A stretch of DNA of 64,000 nucleotides from Phoebastria nigripes (GCA_035582835.1 JAYKAV010000778.1:2383236-2447235); one strand, 5' to 3'; positions 14,301 to 27,190 are shown, numbered from the stretch's first letter. Program-made: numbers and translations. Notes: generated by a model from the letters alone, not told the origin.

Positions 14301-15519
14301 CTTGGTTTTAGGATATTTTCAGGATTACCATTTTCAACATTTCTATTACCTTTAACGAAGGCAGTGAGAAAGGACAAGGGATAAGAGAAATGTTTTGCAC
14401 CAGAAAAAAACCACTTTTTACATAAATGCAAAATTATTTTTCAGCCTCCTTTCCAGTTCCATTAGAGTTCTATCAAAGGCAACTCTGAGTTATCTTTAGT
14501 CCAAGTTCACTTTAAAATGGGAGCAGAGACACTTGGGTTATTCCCAGGAGCGCTAACACTGAAAGGGCAAGTGAATGGGAGCTTGATACAGAGCTGCGTG
14601 GCTTATTAGCTCCACAAAAATGCAACCGCTGTTCCCAGACCTAACCCGTTACCTCTGCACAGCTCGGCCNGGCCTTTGTCACATGAATTTACTGACTTGG
14701 GTTGGAATTAATCCGTGGAGCCTTACTCTGCACAGTCACTGACTTTTTATTTGCCCTCTCCACTATTTGTATTTTCAAATGTATTGTAGTATAATTTTTG
14801 CAATATAAAATGGTATTTAATAGATGATTTATTCCAGATATGAAACTACATTTTAAGGAGCAATACTAACTCATCTCCAGGACTGTAAAGTATCAGAAGG
14901 AATTTCCTAAAGAGTAAATATTTTTTAAAATTGGTCATAAGGTTTTTATGGTCTGTCAAACATAACTTTTAAATAGGGAGTAACACTTCTACCTTGTAGA
15001 AGTGTTGAAGTTTGCACAGAAAAAGAAACTGGAATTGGAAATAACATAGGGCATTGTTATTCCACGAGGGATTAGATATACACTGGCAACCAACCGCTTT
15101 TCTTTTACTTTGTTTTGTAAGCGTAAATCACCAAGAATCAGTTATGTAGTCGCATTGACTTCTTCCAGACTGAACAGGTCAGAAGAAAGGACACTTTCCA
15201 TGCAGCTGTATTGTAAAAGCAACTAATGAAAGAGTCCCAGTTCTACCCTTATTTTTCTCTTTTTGGCAGACTGTGCCTTCTTGACGTGACTGAAGATCGG
15301 GAAGGAGGTAGGCCTAATTTTGGTGTCATGTTTTACAGTTAATTGCTTTGATTTCTAAATCTGTCTGCAGTGTGTTTTTATTTGTTGGTTGTGAAAATTT
15401 TATTCAACTCCATTAGTAGCAGGAATTGGATGGCTAACTTGTCATCTGAAAAGCCCAGAACAAATCTTGCAGCAGCTACTAGTATGGTGATGAATCTGTA
15501 CAGCTCTGTGGTAAAGTGT

Positions 15520-15650
15520 AGTTGCATTATTATTATTTGTATTATCAAAGTGCTTTTTGAACAAAAAGCGCTGAACAAAAAGAGCCTCTGACCAAGAGAA
15601 CTTGCAACCTAAGGAAAGAGAGGGACTGACAGGATAGCTGAGGGACACAC
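15520..15650 (+). repeat. Ancient amniote SINE/LINE-end relic (MIR/L2-related type)
   Basis: The stretch TTATTATTATTTGTATTATC is followed by AAAAAGCGCTGAACAAAAAG and GAGAACTTGCAACCTAAGGA. This order ('attattatttgtatta … gcgctgtacaaa … gagcttacaatctaa') is common to an old repeat family found across reptiles and birds. I recognise the pattern but not a precise family name. A second copy lies at 41590-41690. Confidence 0.5.
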
Positions 15651-16521
15651 TGCCAGGAGGCTGGAAAGTGGTTTCAGCACATAACTGTTCTCAATTATGC
15701 CTCCAGGCATGCCGCAGCCAGAGCTAGAACCCTGCCCCAGGTCTGGTGCATTAACTTTGCAACATCTACGCCCAGCAANTGCCTTCTCTCAACTTCCTTC
15801 TTTCTTTTGCTCTCTGAATATTGTTACTCAGTGAAAAACAANGGACAGCTTTTAAAATAATAATCTTGAAACTTTGAAAAAGCNTTTTCAGTGGACACAA
15901 ACTATCCAGTAGATTTGAACATCTTACAGTGCACACTAAGGTTTCAGTAAGTCTTGACACACAATTCCACTTACTTCATAAATTTTGGAATGGCAGGTTT
16001 TGCTTTCATGGCCAGATGGATCAACCCAANCAGATCCGGGCTTAGGTTGTGTTGACAATACTCAAAGTGTGCAGAATCACATGCATTTTCATCTCATCCA
16101 TGAAAATATTCATGTCCATTCTTAAAGTATAAGTTTCTGAGAAGAGAGAGGAAGACAGAACTTGCTAACTACATGGCTGTGAACCAAAAATGATCACTGA
16201 AGGCTGGCACACTGTGTGGACATAAGCATTTGTGTGGATTTCTTCGGAAGGGAGGCCTTATGCTCAAGTGTAAAGGTATCTCTGCATAATAAACTAAATC
16301 AAGGGAAAAAGCAGAAACGGTGTTACAAAGTATTCAGTTAGTGCACTTGATCTGCAATGAGTGTTAATTGCTTAAGTTTGAAATAAAATAGCTCTTAAAT
16401 TACACAACTCCATTGAGAACAGGAATCAGAATACAAAAGGCAGACACCGCTAGTAAAAGAGTTCCTTCAGCCTAAGGATAGCAAAGTCTCCACCACTACA
16501 GAGAAATATGGGGAATTAAAA

Positions 16522-16545
16522 AATGGAAAACAAACAAACAAACAA
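16522..16545. repeat. (CAAA)n microsatellite
   Basis: Four to five CAAA units (AAACAAACAAACAAACAAAC) inside intron 2. Confidence 0.8.
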
Positions 16546-16940
16546 ACTGTAATTTTCTGGAAAGATGTAGATGACTGCATCCATAGTGCACATCTACTTA
16601 TTTGGGAAACCAACAGTGGATTCATAGAAGCCATGATTTCCTTTGGTTCCATCATGAAAACAGACCAAGGACCAGGGAGTGTGTAACCAATAGTCAAACA
16701 TGGTGCTGGGGTAGAAGACCTTGAAGCAAATCATTCTCATCACCGTTCAAGATCTCATGGGATTCACCATGCCGAGAAGCAGTTTCTGCAGCCTCTTTGA
16801 CAATAAAAAAGCTGCAACTGAGGTGGATTTCTCTTCTCTTACTTCCCTGCCACTGAATTGATAACAGGAGAAGATGGCACAATCCTTGAAAAATCACTGT
16901 TTCAAGATTTAGGTTTGCATGAAAGTGTATAGTGTCACAG

Positions 16941-16945
<5 letters not shown>

Positions 16946-16996
<51 letters not shown>

Positions 16997-17007
16997 AGAG
17001 AGAGAGA
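16946..17007. repeat. A48-(GA)7 compound simple repeat
   Basis: 48 consecutive A followed by seven GA units, preceded by TTTT. The structure is the same A-run plus (GA)n as at 1562, about 15 kb away. The flanks are not obviously alike, and no SINE or LINE body precedes the A-run, so I do not call it a retroposon tail. Confidence 0.95.
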
Positions 17008-20000
17008 ATGATTCGGTTACTCCAGCATTGCAAAACTAAGCAGAAGGAAAAAAAAAAATCGCTATAAACAACTTTATGATTAGTGATCTGCCTTGTCCTT
17101 CTGAGATATCTTTTGTCTTAATGCTCCAGAGAACTGCACTCAGCAGTTAAGTTTCTTAGCAGTCNATAAATACAAATGAGGGAGCATGGGGCAGTACCAC
17201 TCTCCTCACCCAACCCTCCCANGCGAGACACTTCTGAAGTGTGACTGTGCACACTTGTGAATGTGCAGAACTTCCACAGGATTCCTTTGGAATAGAAAAT
17301 ACTTGGCATCTTTTAGGCCCAGGTGCATAAACAAGTAGGAAAACAGATACATAGAATATTATCCTCCTCAAGAATAAAACTTAAACTGCTTTGCTAAAGA
17401 CCTCAAAGGTTGCAGCACATCAGTATTGAGTTGTAAAATTCTGGACCTGATGACTCTCCTAGGTTCAATGGAGCTAAGGACTACCACATCCAACTGCTTT
17501 ATTTTTCCAAAAATTGATTTTTCAGAAAAACAACAACTCCAACACACCACCGACAAACCAAACAAGACATGCCGTGAATTCCAGCAAATGCAGAACTAAC
17601 GAAACACACTGAACTAACAGGAATGAAGACTGAAATTTGGTTTTCTCGTGACAGACACAGCACTGGCACTGTAAGCCTCCTCACGCTTAAAACTGCTAAC
17701 AGGAACCGACTCTGTGCTAGAAAGAACCTCCACTGGTCAATCAGTGTTCACTTTTCTTTCACATTTTCAATATAGAACAAGATACACAGCATCTTTTTAC
17801 AGCTGCCTGAGAAGCATTGTACAGATGAACGATGTGGACAGTTAAGCCAACTAGTAAGAATGGGTAAATGTAGTTTCTTCTTGTGCAGCTACAGAGGAGT
17901 TGCCAGCACTGCTATTTGACACACACGCTTTCTTTCCGGATTTTCTATGGAGGGCCATGCTCATCCCACAGCCCCAGGGAGGTAGGTTTGCATTGTGTGT
18001 GCAAACATTTCCGAACCTCAGTCCTTCCCACATATAATACCTACATGGGTATCAACATAAAGCATGGACCAGGGGCATTCGAACACACAGAAAAGGTAGC
18101 CTCCTCTCCGTTTGCCTGGCAGTCCACAGAGATAGGATGCGGAACTTGGCTATTATTAGACACACAGTTACCCTGCAAGGTTTTTGTCTTCATCCACCAT
18201 GGATAAGCTGTAAAATTAATCTTGGCACCAAACTTATTCCATGGGGTTTGGTTGTATCTAGCTCTACATGGGTGCAGAACAGGAGGAGGAAGCACAGGTG
18301 GAATTCCCAGCATTGCCCTGGCAGTCCCAGAAGCGTCATACCCGAGGCAGAGCCAGCTCTCCTGCGTCCCCATCACCCCACCGCAGCCACCCTCCTCTGG
18401 TCAAGGACTCTTATCCAGCTTTCTGTTTCAAACATCAGTACACTCCTTTTAAGAACAAAAGCTGGGCTGTATCGAGCACCAGTTGTATCCATCTCACTAG
18501 ATTAAAATTCACAGATGTTGCTATATAAACCAAATTGCTTTTAGAAGTTAAATGTTAAGATGACTGACTGGTAAAGCGTTCTATATGATGGTAGCAGCCC
18601 ATAAAATATATAAAACCATTTTTATAACTTGTGTTAAAGTTGTATTTTAGTTCTGAGATGTAATTCTAATTTCTTCTGCCTCACAGCGCATAATATTCCA
18701 CACTACTGTATCGGAAACAATTCGCTCAAGAAGTTAAATCAGTCTTCCTAGGGCATCAGACAGCTACGGAAACACCACCATTAATAATATTCTTTTTCTT
18801 TGCCTCTTTTTAAGAATAGAATGTACTTTTTACTTATTATTTCAGCCAAGTCAATATAAAATACCTTTGGAGCTTCAGGTCAAATTAAGAAAGAATATAT
18901 GTACACACAGAGTAAGCACATTGAACAACNGCATAAAGGTACTACGGCTAAAGGATTGGGAATGTAAAACAATTAATCAGAACAAAAGCTCTTAATAGTT
19001 AATTCATTATGTCATTTAAAGAGGTGATTAAAAAGATTTTTTGAATCTCCCCAAAGGAAAGATTTATGGCTCAGTGCAACCGAACAGACGTGAGTACCTC
19101 TGGTGGTTCTGCAACTGAAACATTTGATGACACATCTATCATTTCTTTACTGACAACCTTGTACATGATCCTATAGATAAAGAAGCAATTAACTTACAGA
19201 ATTAGACTTCCTCCTGTGACAGGAACCATCCTGTGTCTTGACAGTTCAGGCTTTCTACACCTTTTAGCCATTCTGCCTTAACACAAAATATATCTAAGCC
19301 TCTCTTCTAAGGCAAATATTTAGGTCATTCCTATGCAAGAGTAACTGAAAAGATATGTCACTGTATTTTTTAAATTTATATCCGAATGGTATGCTTTACC
19401 ATGGGAAGTTCTGATTTCTTTCCACATATGCTACACAGGGTGAAAAGACAACGGGTTTTAAACAACTGTAGTAATTTAAGCTGTGCTGACTAATGTGGAC
19501 GAATTTGTAATTTAGTGAATAAACAATGAGCTTTTAGGGGAGAAATCTGTTATTAAACAAAATTATGTTATATTAAACAAAAGATTAGGCCACCAATGCA
19601 CCAAGGAAATAACAAAAAAGTGACAGCACTGGCTTTGGAACATGGAAGAAGATTGATCTGACCAAATGCAAATGTTTATATTTGATCTTAGTCACTCTAG
19701 AAGCATTTTATGAACAACAGAAATAAATACATACTTTTAAGGTGCAATTCACTTAACCAGTGCCTGCCTGAAGATGAGCTATTTTTCTGTGTTGTCTACT
19801 ATGGAAAGTTAGAGGACTAGCTCTGATATAGATGTCTACATTATAAACCTCAAAATCCGGGCAAGATGACAGACTGTGCAAGTGATGGAGACTAAAACAC
19901 TACAAATTTATTCTTTCTGGCTAAATCCTCTCCACTATCAGAACGCTGTTTGGCACAGATGATACACAAAGAGGATAGCTCTTGTTGTCCAATTCTTCAA

Positions 20001-21535
20001 TGACTCTAATGCTGAAAGACTGCAGATTCAAGCTTGTATTGCCCATTTCAATGCACATATACTAACAGATGCATTGCCTAAGTGCTCACAAAATAGAACG
20101 AGAAAAAAAGATATATGATCCCNCTCCCAATACTGGATATGGTTAATATGAAGCTTTTTCCTTGGCAATTATAAAAGAATAATTACAAGTGTAGAAAAAG
20201 ATAAGGCTTACATGAAGAAAGCAAAGAGATCCCCACCCTGATTTCAATCCAAAATACTTCTTTTGAAAAGCACACAAAGGACAAGACAGTCAAGAGGAGA
20301 TCACACAGCTAATTATTTGGAAAAAATAATTTCACAGTGTTCTAATTTTTCATTTTGAAAATGTGATCAACTCTAAAGGAAATACAGAAAATGCATGAGT
20401 TAGGGAAATGAAGGAAAAGGTAGACCAACTCACTGCCTAGACCACCAGCACTGCATAAACTGTCAATAGGAAAAAAATCCTATTTAGTTTTCCCCCTATT
20501 ATCAGCTGCTTTTCCCTTGGAAAAATCTCAATGCTTTATAGTCATAAAAATTTCACAAAGAGTAACTGTAACAAAAAAAAAGATATTAAATTAGTAGACC
20601 ATCAGCGAGGACAATCATGGTCTATTAAGATAAACTTACTCTGTGGATATCTAGATAGATTTTCTCTGTATGTCCATTTAAATGAATTATTTGCACTGCA
20701 CAGTCTCTTAGCCTTCTAAAAGACACAAGGAAAATAAAATACAACATTGTCACAGCATAATGGTCCCTCCTGCCTGACAAACATTAGGAGAGAAAAAAAG
20801 TTACTGAAAAATGAACATTGAGANGACATTACCAAGCTTATTTTCAAAGTGGGAGGCAATTAGACCATGAAAATGTTCTCTTCCATTATTTCTATTATAC
20901 CAGAGGAAGATAAAGTAAATAAATATGAAGATGGATGGTTATTGTCGATGCACAGTGACAGCTACTCAGTATGTTACACTGAAGAACTATGTTCTATCAG
21001 TCCAGATTTTATACTGTGACAGGCAAATCTGTAACAATCAGGTAGCCTAAAAATCTGAAGTACAGTTTCAAGTTGTTTGAGTCTTTTTTTTAATTGAAGA
21101 AGTTGTGGTGGAACTAGAATAAACTTCCTCTGTTGTTTAATAAAACAAACCATTTATGGGTTTTACAGGATTTGGGTTGATAAACTATGTCAAAAGATTT
21201 TCAGAAGGGCTCTTTACACTTGTGTCCCTGACACTATAGACACTCAAGGTGAAGTACCACCACTTCTGCACGTCTAAAGATGAGGCAAAGACACTCATTT
21301 TAGAGGGTTTGCTTTTGACTTGACCTCTTCTGAGGTCAATATATAATACTGATAAAAAATTACCACTTAATCTTATNATAGCAATTTTCGTAAGTGCTCA
21401 ACTCCAATTCACAAACTTTAAAGAAGAGGGCAGTTTATCCTAACGTCCAAATATTAACCATTCTGGCCACTTTGCAAATCTTATTTAGGTATCTGAAGAA
21501 GCAATTCTCTTGAAAACCTGATCTTGCATGCAATC

Positions 21536-21658
21536 AGGATCTCCCTTCTTGGAGACAGTCAAAAGGCGCCTGGACATGGCCCTGCTGAGCAGCGGGGTTG
21601 GACCAGATGACCTCCAGAGGCGCCTTCCAACCTCAGCCATTCTGCAATTCTGTGAATT
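21536..21658 (+). mobile_element. CR1 LINE fragment, short 3' end
   Basis: CR1 3' end in plus orientation. Landmarks are CTTGGAGACAGTCAAAAGGC, GCCTGGACATGGCCCTGCTG, GGTTGGACCAGATGACCTCC and the tail ATTCTGCAATTCTGTGA. At about 120 bp it is heavily 5'-truncated and more diverged than the copy at 11880. Confidence 0.92.
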
Positions 21659-24571
21659 GCAACGTAACAACTACCCTGTACTTCTTCAATCCTACAGAGT
21701 ATCTTTTGTTATGATGGCCCTCTATTTAAACTCTTACAAAGAAAGAGCAGTACAGACATAGCTTTCAACTTGCTCACCTAGCTTGTGCCTGAACTTTAGG
21801 GGCTTAATGAATCAGTCCTAAAGGGAATCTAGATTCTCTATGCACTCAACAGAGAGAAGCCTTTGTCTCAGAAGACCCAAGACAAATGCTCCCTTCTTGA
21901 GTTAGGTACTGAATCATTAATAAGTGATTATTTTTGCTATCAGTTCTGCATTAACCCTCCAGTTTCTGAACTCTGTCCTATCCAGAGGAATGGGCAGAAT
22001 CAATCCTAGAGGTTCTCTGGATGTTGGGAGCTTTCTGAAGTGTTTTAGGTTATTTTGCTTTAATAGAGCACATGTAGAAACATTCACCTTACTCTCAGCA
22101 AGCTCACAGTCCTACCAGATGTAAGTATATCCCAAAAATATTAAATAGGAGACATGTCAAACAAAATTAAAACACAAAAAAGCATTACACCCAATTCTAT
22201 ATTGCTAGTATTTAAAATGTAAGCTTAGCAGAAATGAGATAATCTTGAGTACTGAAATTATACAGAGGCTAGATTTAGCAACCTATTTTCACACTTAAAG
22301 CACACAATTCTGTCACAGTCAATGCAGCAGAACTCAGTAAAACACTCCTGTTTAATAGGATGTCATTTATCCGCAAATATACTTTACAATAATGGATTTT
22401 CAACTACCGCAAATTGATTTTATTTCATTCCTTCCACATGTCATTGTGCCACAGAGAATAACTCCTTTGATATTAATAGTAATGAAGATGCATTGCATCT
22501 GACAGCCCTAACAACATGTTTAATAGAACATTTTAACTTTAAGTAGATGAAGAATCAGAAGGGAACACTTTTTCAGATTCCACTGTTTCAGAACACAGTT
22601 CTGTATAAATGAAATTATCCTACTTAAAAGTTATTTCCACTTTGATATTATTTCTATGTAATTTGACAGTTTTATTTTGGGAGGATAACATTCTGACATA
22701 CTGCAAATTATTCTCCCAAAACAATACAGCCTACCCTTCTGTATCTGCTTTTATCAAATTCATCTCAGTAGCCTCCTGTTTCTGGTAAGTAATTCTGGCA
22801 ATTAATGATCCTAACTTATCCTAAAATGACAATCCTAAGGTGTCACTCATAAAGAGAAGCAATACAAAACATACTGTTTCAAACTGCTACTGCACAACCC
22901 AGTGAGAGATTTATTCAGGCTTTAGTTTACATATTGTGTTACCAGAAACTGCTGCTTCTGCAGAACAGCAGGAGTTTTGCCAGTGACATGGGTCAGACCT
23001 TATTTCTTTCCTGCAATTTGAGTTTGCACTTAGGAGATTCTCAAAGCATGCTCACCCACCTAACTCAAATGCTACCACCACGTTCTACACAGNAACTCCA
23101 TTTACTGTGTTTCGCCTTTATTCCAGCTCTCCCCCATGCAATTTGTTTGCATAAGGAAAACACCTACTTATCTAGGAGGTATATCTTATTTATAATTGCA
23201 TGTGCAGAGAATGTTTTGGGAAAGAATGTATGCTGCAATTTTAAAGCAAATTAAAGTGTAACTACAAGTTCAAACCTTTTGTTTAAGGAAGCAATATTTG
23301 CAGGGTTACTGCAGCTTGACAAATATATTAACACTGAAAAANCAAAAACCTAGTTAAAAATGAAACAAAAATGACCATCAACTGCACGTAGTGCTGTCAT
23401 TGCCTTTCCTTTTCCCAGTTCCTCTTTCCATTATGAAAGTTCTAACAAAACATTCTCCCTTATTTTTAGCACAAACAGGGCAACAATCAGCATCTTGCAG
23501 ATTTTTAGCTTCTAGACCAAGTACCAGTTTTGCAAGGTGATCTCTAACTACCCGCTTTGTAACAAAGTTCTTCANAAAAAGAAAGTGACATATACGGCAA
23601 GAAATAACGTTAAGATGTTACTCCTACTGACCCATAACTACCCCCTCACTTGAATAGCACAATAGAGAGTGAAAAACGACCTTCAGGAATGTACAACTTT
23701 AAATGTTAAAATGGAAATTGTCAAGTCATTTAGCGACAGAACAAGCTTTTAAGACCAATATTAACACAAACCTTGCTTGCAAGCAAGAGCCATAAAACAA
23801 AGATAAGAAAGGTGAAATGCTGCAACCAACTCCTGACATCTGAAACCTATTTCAAATNGCTAATAATCAAGTCTATTCTTCAAAATTTATGTTGACATTT
23901 ACTTTTGCTTACCACATTTACCTCCTGCTTGTAAGACTAGCAACATGCACATTACATATGAATAGCTCTTGGGTCCAGCCCTGAAGTCCTGTGCTGTTTT
24001 CAAATGCCACTGAAACATGTGCTTAGATAGAAGCTATCATCAGACTAGAGAGTTAAACACTCTGCAATTACGTTTAGAATCGTGCGCGTTGGGTGGGGTG
24101 CGGTGTATGTGAAAACGCTACTGCTCTTACCCCCTTTTCTTCATCAGTTACTTAGCAACTAGTTGTCTTTAATTTCCTTTTGGGAGACTATTTTCCATAT
24201 ATAGTGAGGGGAACGGAATTCAGAGGTGCCCACCAACCCATTTATAGAACTTAACTCAGCAGGGACTTGCGTGTCACTTGAGAAAAAACAAGTCATAGTA
24301 AGCAGTGAGTCGTCTTATCTTACATTCTTTTCTAGTACAGGTACAAGCAACACTGCACGGACTCTCCTCCAGCCTGGAGGTTGAAGGAATTGCTACACCT
24401 GGAATCAGTGACTACTCAAAGCCAGACAGACTGGCTTCTCTCTCAAGGCCCAAACAGTTTGCATTGCTACTTACTGATCTGCATCCTCTGTGAGTTCCAA
24501 CTATTAATAACTGTTCACTTTAAGATAAAAAAAAGGTACTTTGCTGTAATGACCATTAGTTTGTGCACATA

Positions 24572-24580
24572 CTTTACCTG
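24572..24580 (-). other. NDST3: Splice donor of NDST3 coding exon 2
   Basis: Read on the minus strand the sequence is CAG|GTAAAG, with the exon ending at 24578. The protein similarity to NDST3 stops here (…MNTNDVQ). The open frame that continues to 24515 (VKYVHKLMV…) is intron read-through and no longer resembles the family. Confidence 0.88.
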
Positions 24581-25558
24581 TACATCGTTGGTGTTCATTC
24601 TTGTTCCCTCCTTCCCAACGAAGATGTCATCTATGTCAACCAGAATGTACCTATCCAAGGACAGTCTGAGCTTCTTTCCAGACAGGAAAGAGATGGCATC
24701 TATGAAAATCAGCTTGTGCAGCCAAAAATTCAAGTTATTGCCAAAAAGGACTCGTTGAATCCCATCGTGGAGCCCCAGGTCATGAATTACTGTGGCATGG
24801 AGAGCACTTTTAGCAGCAGGTGGTGAAAGGTTTTCTGGTGTCTTTACTTTTGCAAATATCACTGGTTGATAAGCTGTATGATTAATCTGGAAAACCGCCC
24901 AGTCATTTCCAAGCAAGGGACCTTTCTCAAGCTTAGAAGATTTAGTCACGTGGAGCAGTGGGGAATGAGGGTTAATGCAACAGTCCTTAATACCCAGATT
25001 GCTGTGGACATGGAAAGGAAAGCCCTTCAACTGAAAGCTCTGCAAGCTGTTCTCATTGCCTTTGTGAAATCCAATAACACCTACACCATATTCTATACAG
25101 TACTTATCTAGAAGGCCTCTGTTCCAAGAGTCCATATTCACATACTTTAGAATATTTTCATATACTATGAGAGCATATTTGCCTTTATTTTTGTCTATAA
25201 GCACTGGGAGGTCACCTTTCCCAGGTGCAATCTCAATGTGAAACTGAAATCTGCTAGATTCTAAAATGGTTATTATATCTTGGCCTAATGTTGAGTACTG
25301 ACTTTCCACAAACACCAGCACTACAAGATCTGTCCTCAGGGGATCAATAGGCTTCATGGTCTTCATCTCCATCAGCTTGTATGGCAACAGTTGAAGATCA
25401 CCACATTCCACTTCTGAAGAGATTTCAGAAAGTTCATTTTCCTGTTTGTAGCCATTATACAAGTAGTACGCAGAAATAACTATGCTCACCATACAAAAAG
25501 TGGCCAGCAAAATAACTGTTCTTTGAAAATGTCTGTGAAGTTTCATGATAAAACTCAT
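24578..25558 (-). CDS. NDST3: NDST3 first coding exon (heparan sulfate N-deacetylase/N-sulfotransferase 3, N-terminal 327 residues)
   Basis: NDST enzymes are Golgi type II membrane proteins. They remove acetyl groups from N-acetylglucosamine in heparan sulfate and then sulfate the free amine. This exon encodes residues 1-327 of a protein normally near 870-880 residues. It shows a short basic cytoplasmic tail (KLHRHFQR), a signal-anchor helix at about 14-34 ([21 protein letters not shown] region), a stem, and most of the N-terminal NDST domain ([26 protein letters not shown]). The deacetylase domain begins near the end with VDIDDIF (D308, D310, D311), the expected metal-binding acidic cluster. 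The N-terminus [15 protein letters not shown] and the CGDLQ and CCINPHSPL segments match my memory of NDST3 better than NDST4, NDST1 or NDST2. The ATG at 25558 has A at -3 and is the first ATG after an in-frame TGA at 25616-25618. A GTG at 25609 also opens the frame but is not a credible start. The exon ends in phase 0 at CAG|GTAAAG. The frame is intact, with no stops. The sulfotransferase half is not in this window. Confidence 0.96.
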
Positions 25559-25704
25559 GTTGTTTACTTGCCTTAGATTGTTCTCGACAGCAGCATTAAA
25601 AACAAACACAGATTCTCAACAACTTGTTCCAGTCCTCTGAAATATTTATGTCACCATTGCAGCACGCACATCTATCTTCTACAAAGCTTTACAGAAGGTA
25701 TAGT
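25559..25704 (-). other. NDST3: NDST3 exon 2, 5' UTR part
   Basis: On the minus strand a long pyrimidine tract (ATTTTCTTTTCTTCTAG) ends at 25705, so exon 2 is predicted to begin at 25704 and carry about 146 nt of 5' UTR before the ATG. This agrees with the NDST family layout, where exon 1 is non-coding and the start codon sits inside exon 2. The acceptor is seen in the sequence; its use is inferred. An in-frame TGA at 25616-25618 rules out an N-terminal extension in this frame. Confidence 0.7.
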
Positions 25705-25722
25705 CTAGAAGAAAAGAAAATC
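25705..25722 (-). other. NDST3: Splice acceptor and pyrimidine tract for NDST3 exon 2
   Basis: The minus-strand sequence is almost pure pyrimidine followed by TAG at the predicted intron/exon border. It is the best acceptor between the ATG and about 300 bases upstream. It is a prediction, because UTR exons cannot be checked by protein similarity. Confidence 0.6.
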
Positions 25723-27110
25723 AGAGATTTAATTGAGGCATCACACTTGCGAAGTATCATCACACTTAAACTAATGGTGAGCAAAAGAAATCACTGCCAA
25801 ACAGAGGTTTGGGAACAAACAGCTCAAAACTTTGATAGTTTCTATTTGAAATTTTGCATTAGTAGCGTTATTTCTCCCTGCTCCCACTAGTTGCCATGTG
25901 CATTTGGATGTCTCTAAATCTCACAGGCTTCTTACCCCAGAGGATCAAGTAAAAGAGGGTACACACAGGATGCCCTGAAAAGCAAGATACAGTGGCAAAG
26001 AACTTACTGCTTTTCTGAAATTTTTTTACCCAAAGATAAAAGTTAACTCCAAGTAGACAATTGCTGACAACCTAAACACTGAAGAAAATTTATAACCTTC
26101 CTCCTTCCAACCCCCAAGAAGCTGGCAGAACATCAGTCTACATGATTAAACAAATTCTGTCTTACATTGGTTTTTGACTGTTGTTAATTTGAACTGTTGT
26201 ATACATACATACCAACATACTCTATATTACATGTATTATAGGAGTATTTTTAAAACAAAACTATACTTCTTCCTGCAACATTAGAAGTAAACAAATAGCC
26301 TTTTACTGGACTGTGTACTGTTTTGCAAATTGTTGGAAGCACTTTGTATTTCTTTGTATTAAAAAAAAGCATAAAATAATCCAGCTCTTAAATTTGAGAA
26401 AACAGAGTAATAAATCAAAAGCTAACTTAAGAGCCAGATCACCTAAGGATATACTTATGCTTTAACTCGTACCTAAGGAAAGCAGTGATTTTTCAAGCCA
26501 ACAGTACAATTGCCGTCAAAAGTTTCTAGTAAAACAACTGAACGATGTGACAAGCATAAAATAATTAAGTACTATAAGTTATAAAGGAAGGTTAAAAGCA
26601 GATTCTGAAAAATACTAAGGGTATGAAGATCTAGAACATGCTATTGTAACTTCACAATGTAGTACACATCCATTCCCATTTGTAAATGGGACTCGGATAA
26701 GCCATGTGTGTAACCTTAAGATGCTCATTTCCCAACTGAGTGCTTAATCCTTGCATGCTCAGTTTTTTAAAAAATAAAGTAGGGCTTAAAAAGTGAATAC
26801 CAAGAAGCCTCAGAAGTATAACCAATATCAAATACGAACTTTTCTGTACAGATTGACAGAAACAATTAAATTTTCTTGAGAGATCATGATAACAAATGAC
26901 ATCTACTCAAGCTCTATCCCATGTTTTGTACTTTCTAAGGTTTACTGGGTTTTTGTTAGAAATTTTGATTCCTAGAATGGCTGACAACCTTCAGTACTGA
27001 ATCAGGGAGCAGATGATAATAGAAGAAATATGGTCAGCTTCTGATCCAAAAGAAATTGAAGTATATAAAAGATTAATTACATATTAATAAAGGGGGAAAA
27101 AAGGAGGAGT

Positions 27111-27190
27111 TATAAAAAAAAAAAAAAAACACCACAACAAAAAAACCCCCACAAACCAACAACAAACAAACAACAGACAAAGCCAAACAA
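27111..27190. repeat. A-rich low-complexity tract
   Basis: A run of A followed by mixed CAACAAA, CCCCCA and AAACAAACAA units. It is simple sequence in intron 1 with no coding content. Confidence 0.85.

Larger units (their letters stand above)
1..24577 (-). other. NDST3: NDST3 intron 2 (5' part; continues beyond the window)
   Basis: This is the intron following the first coding exon. I looked on the minus strand for the strongly conserved motifs expected in the next exons ([23 protein letters not shown]) and did not find them, so the intron is probably at least 24.5 kb long. It holds two CR1 fragments (11880-12128, 21536-21658), an older CR1/L3-like piece (about 13940-14300), MIR-like relics (2244-2374, 6524-6640, 15520-15650), two poly(A)/(GA)n tracts, a small assembly gap and otherwise unremarkable AT-rich DNA. 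I see no other gene. A short missed exon cannot be excluded by eye. Confidence 0.75.

Noticed and set aside
16946..16993. Poly(A) run as the tail of a processed pseudogene
   Set aside because: The sequence just upstream shows no recognisable coding or SINE/LINE body, and no target-site duplication was seen.
24515..24577. Continuation of the NDST3 frame past 24578
   Set aside because: A good splice donor lies exactly where family similarity ends. The rest is intron read-through.
25559..25609. N-terminal extension of NDST3 starting at 25609
   Set aside because: The codon there is GTG, not ATG, and it lies just after an in-frame TGA. The ATG at 25558 matches the family start.
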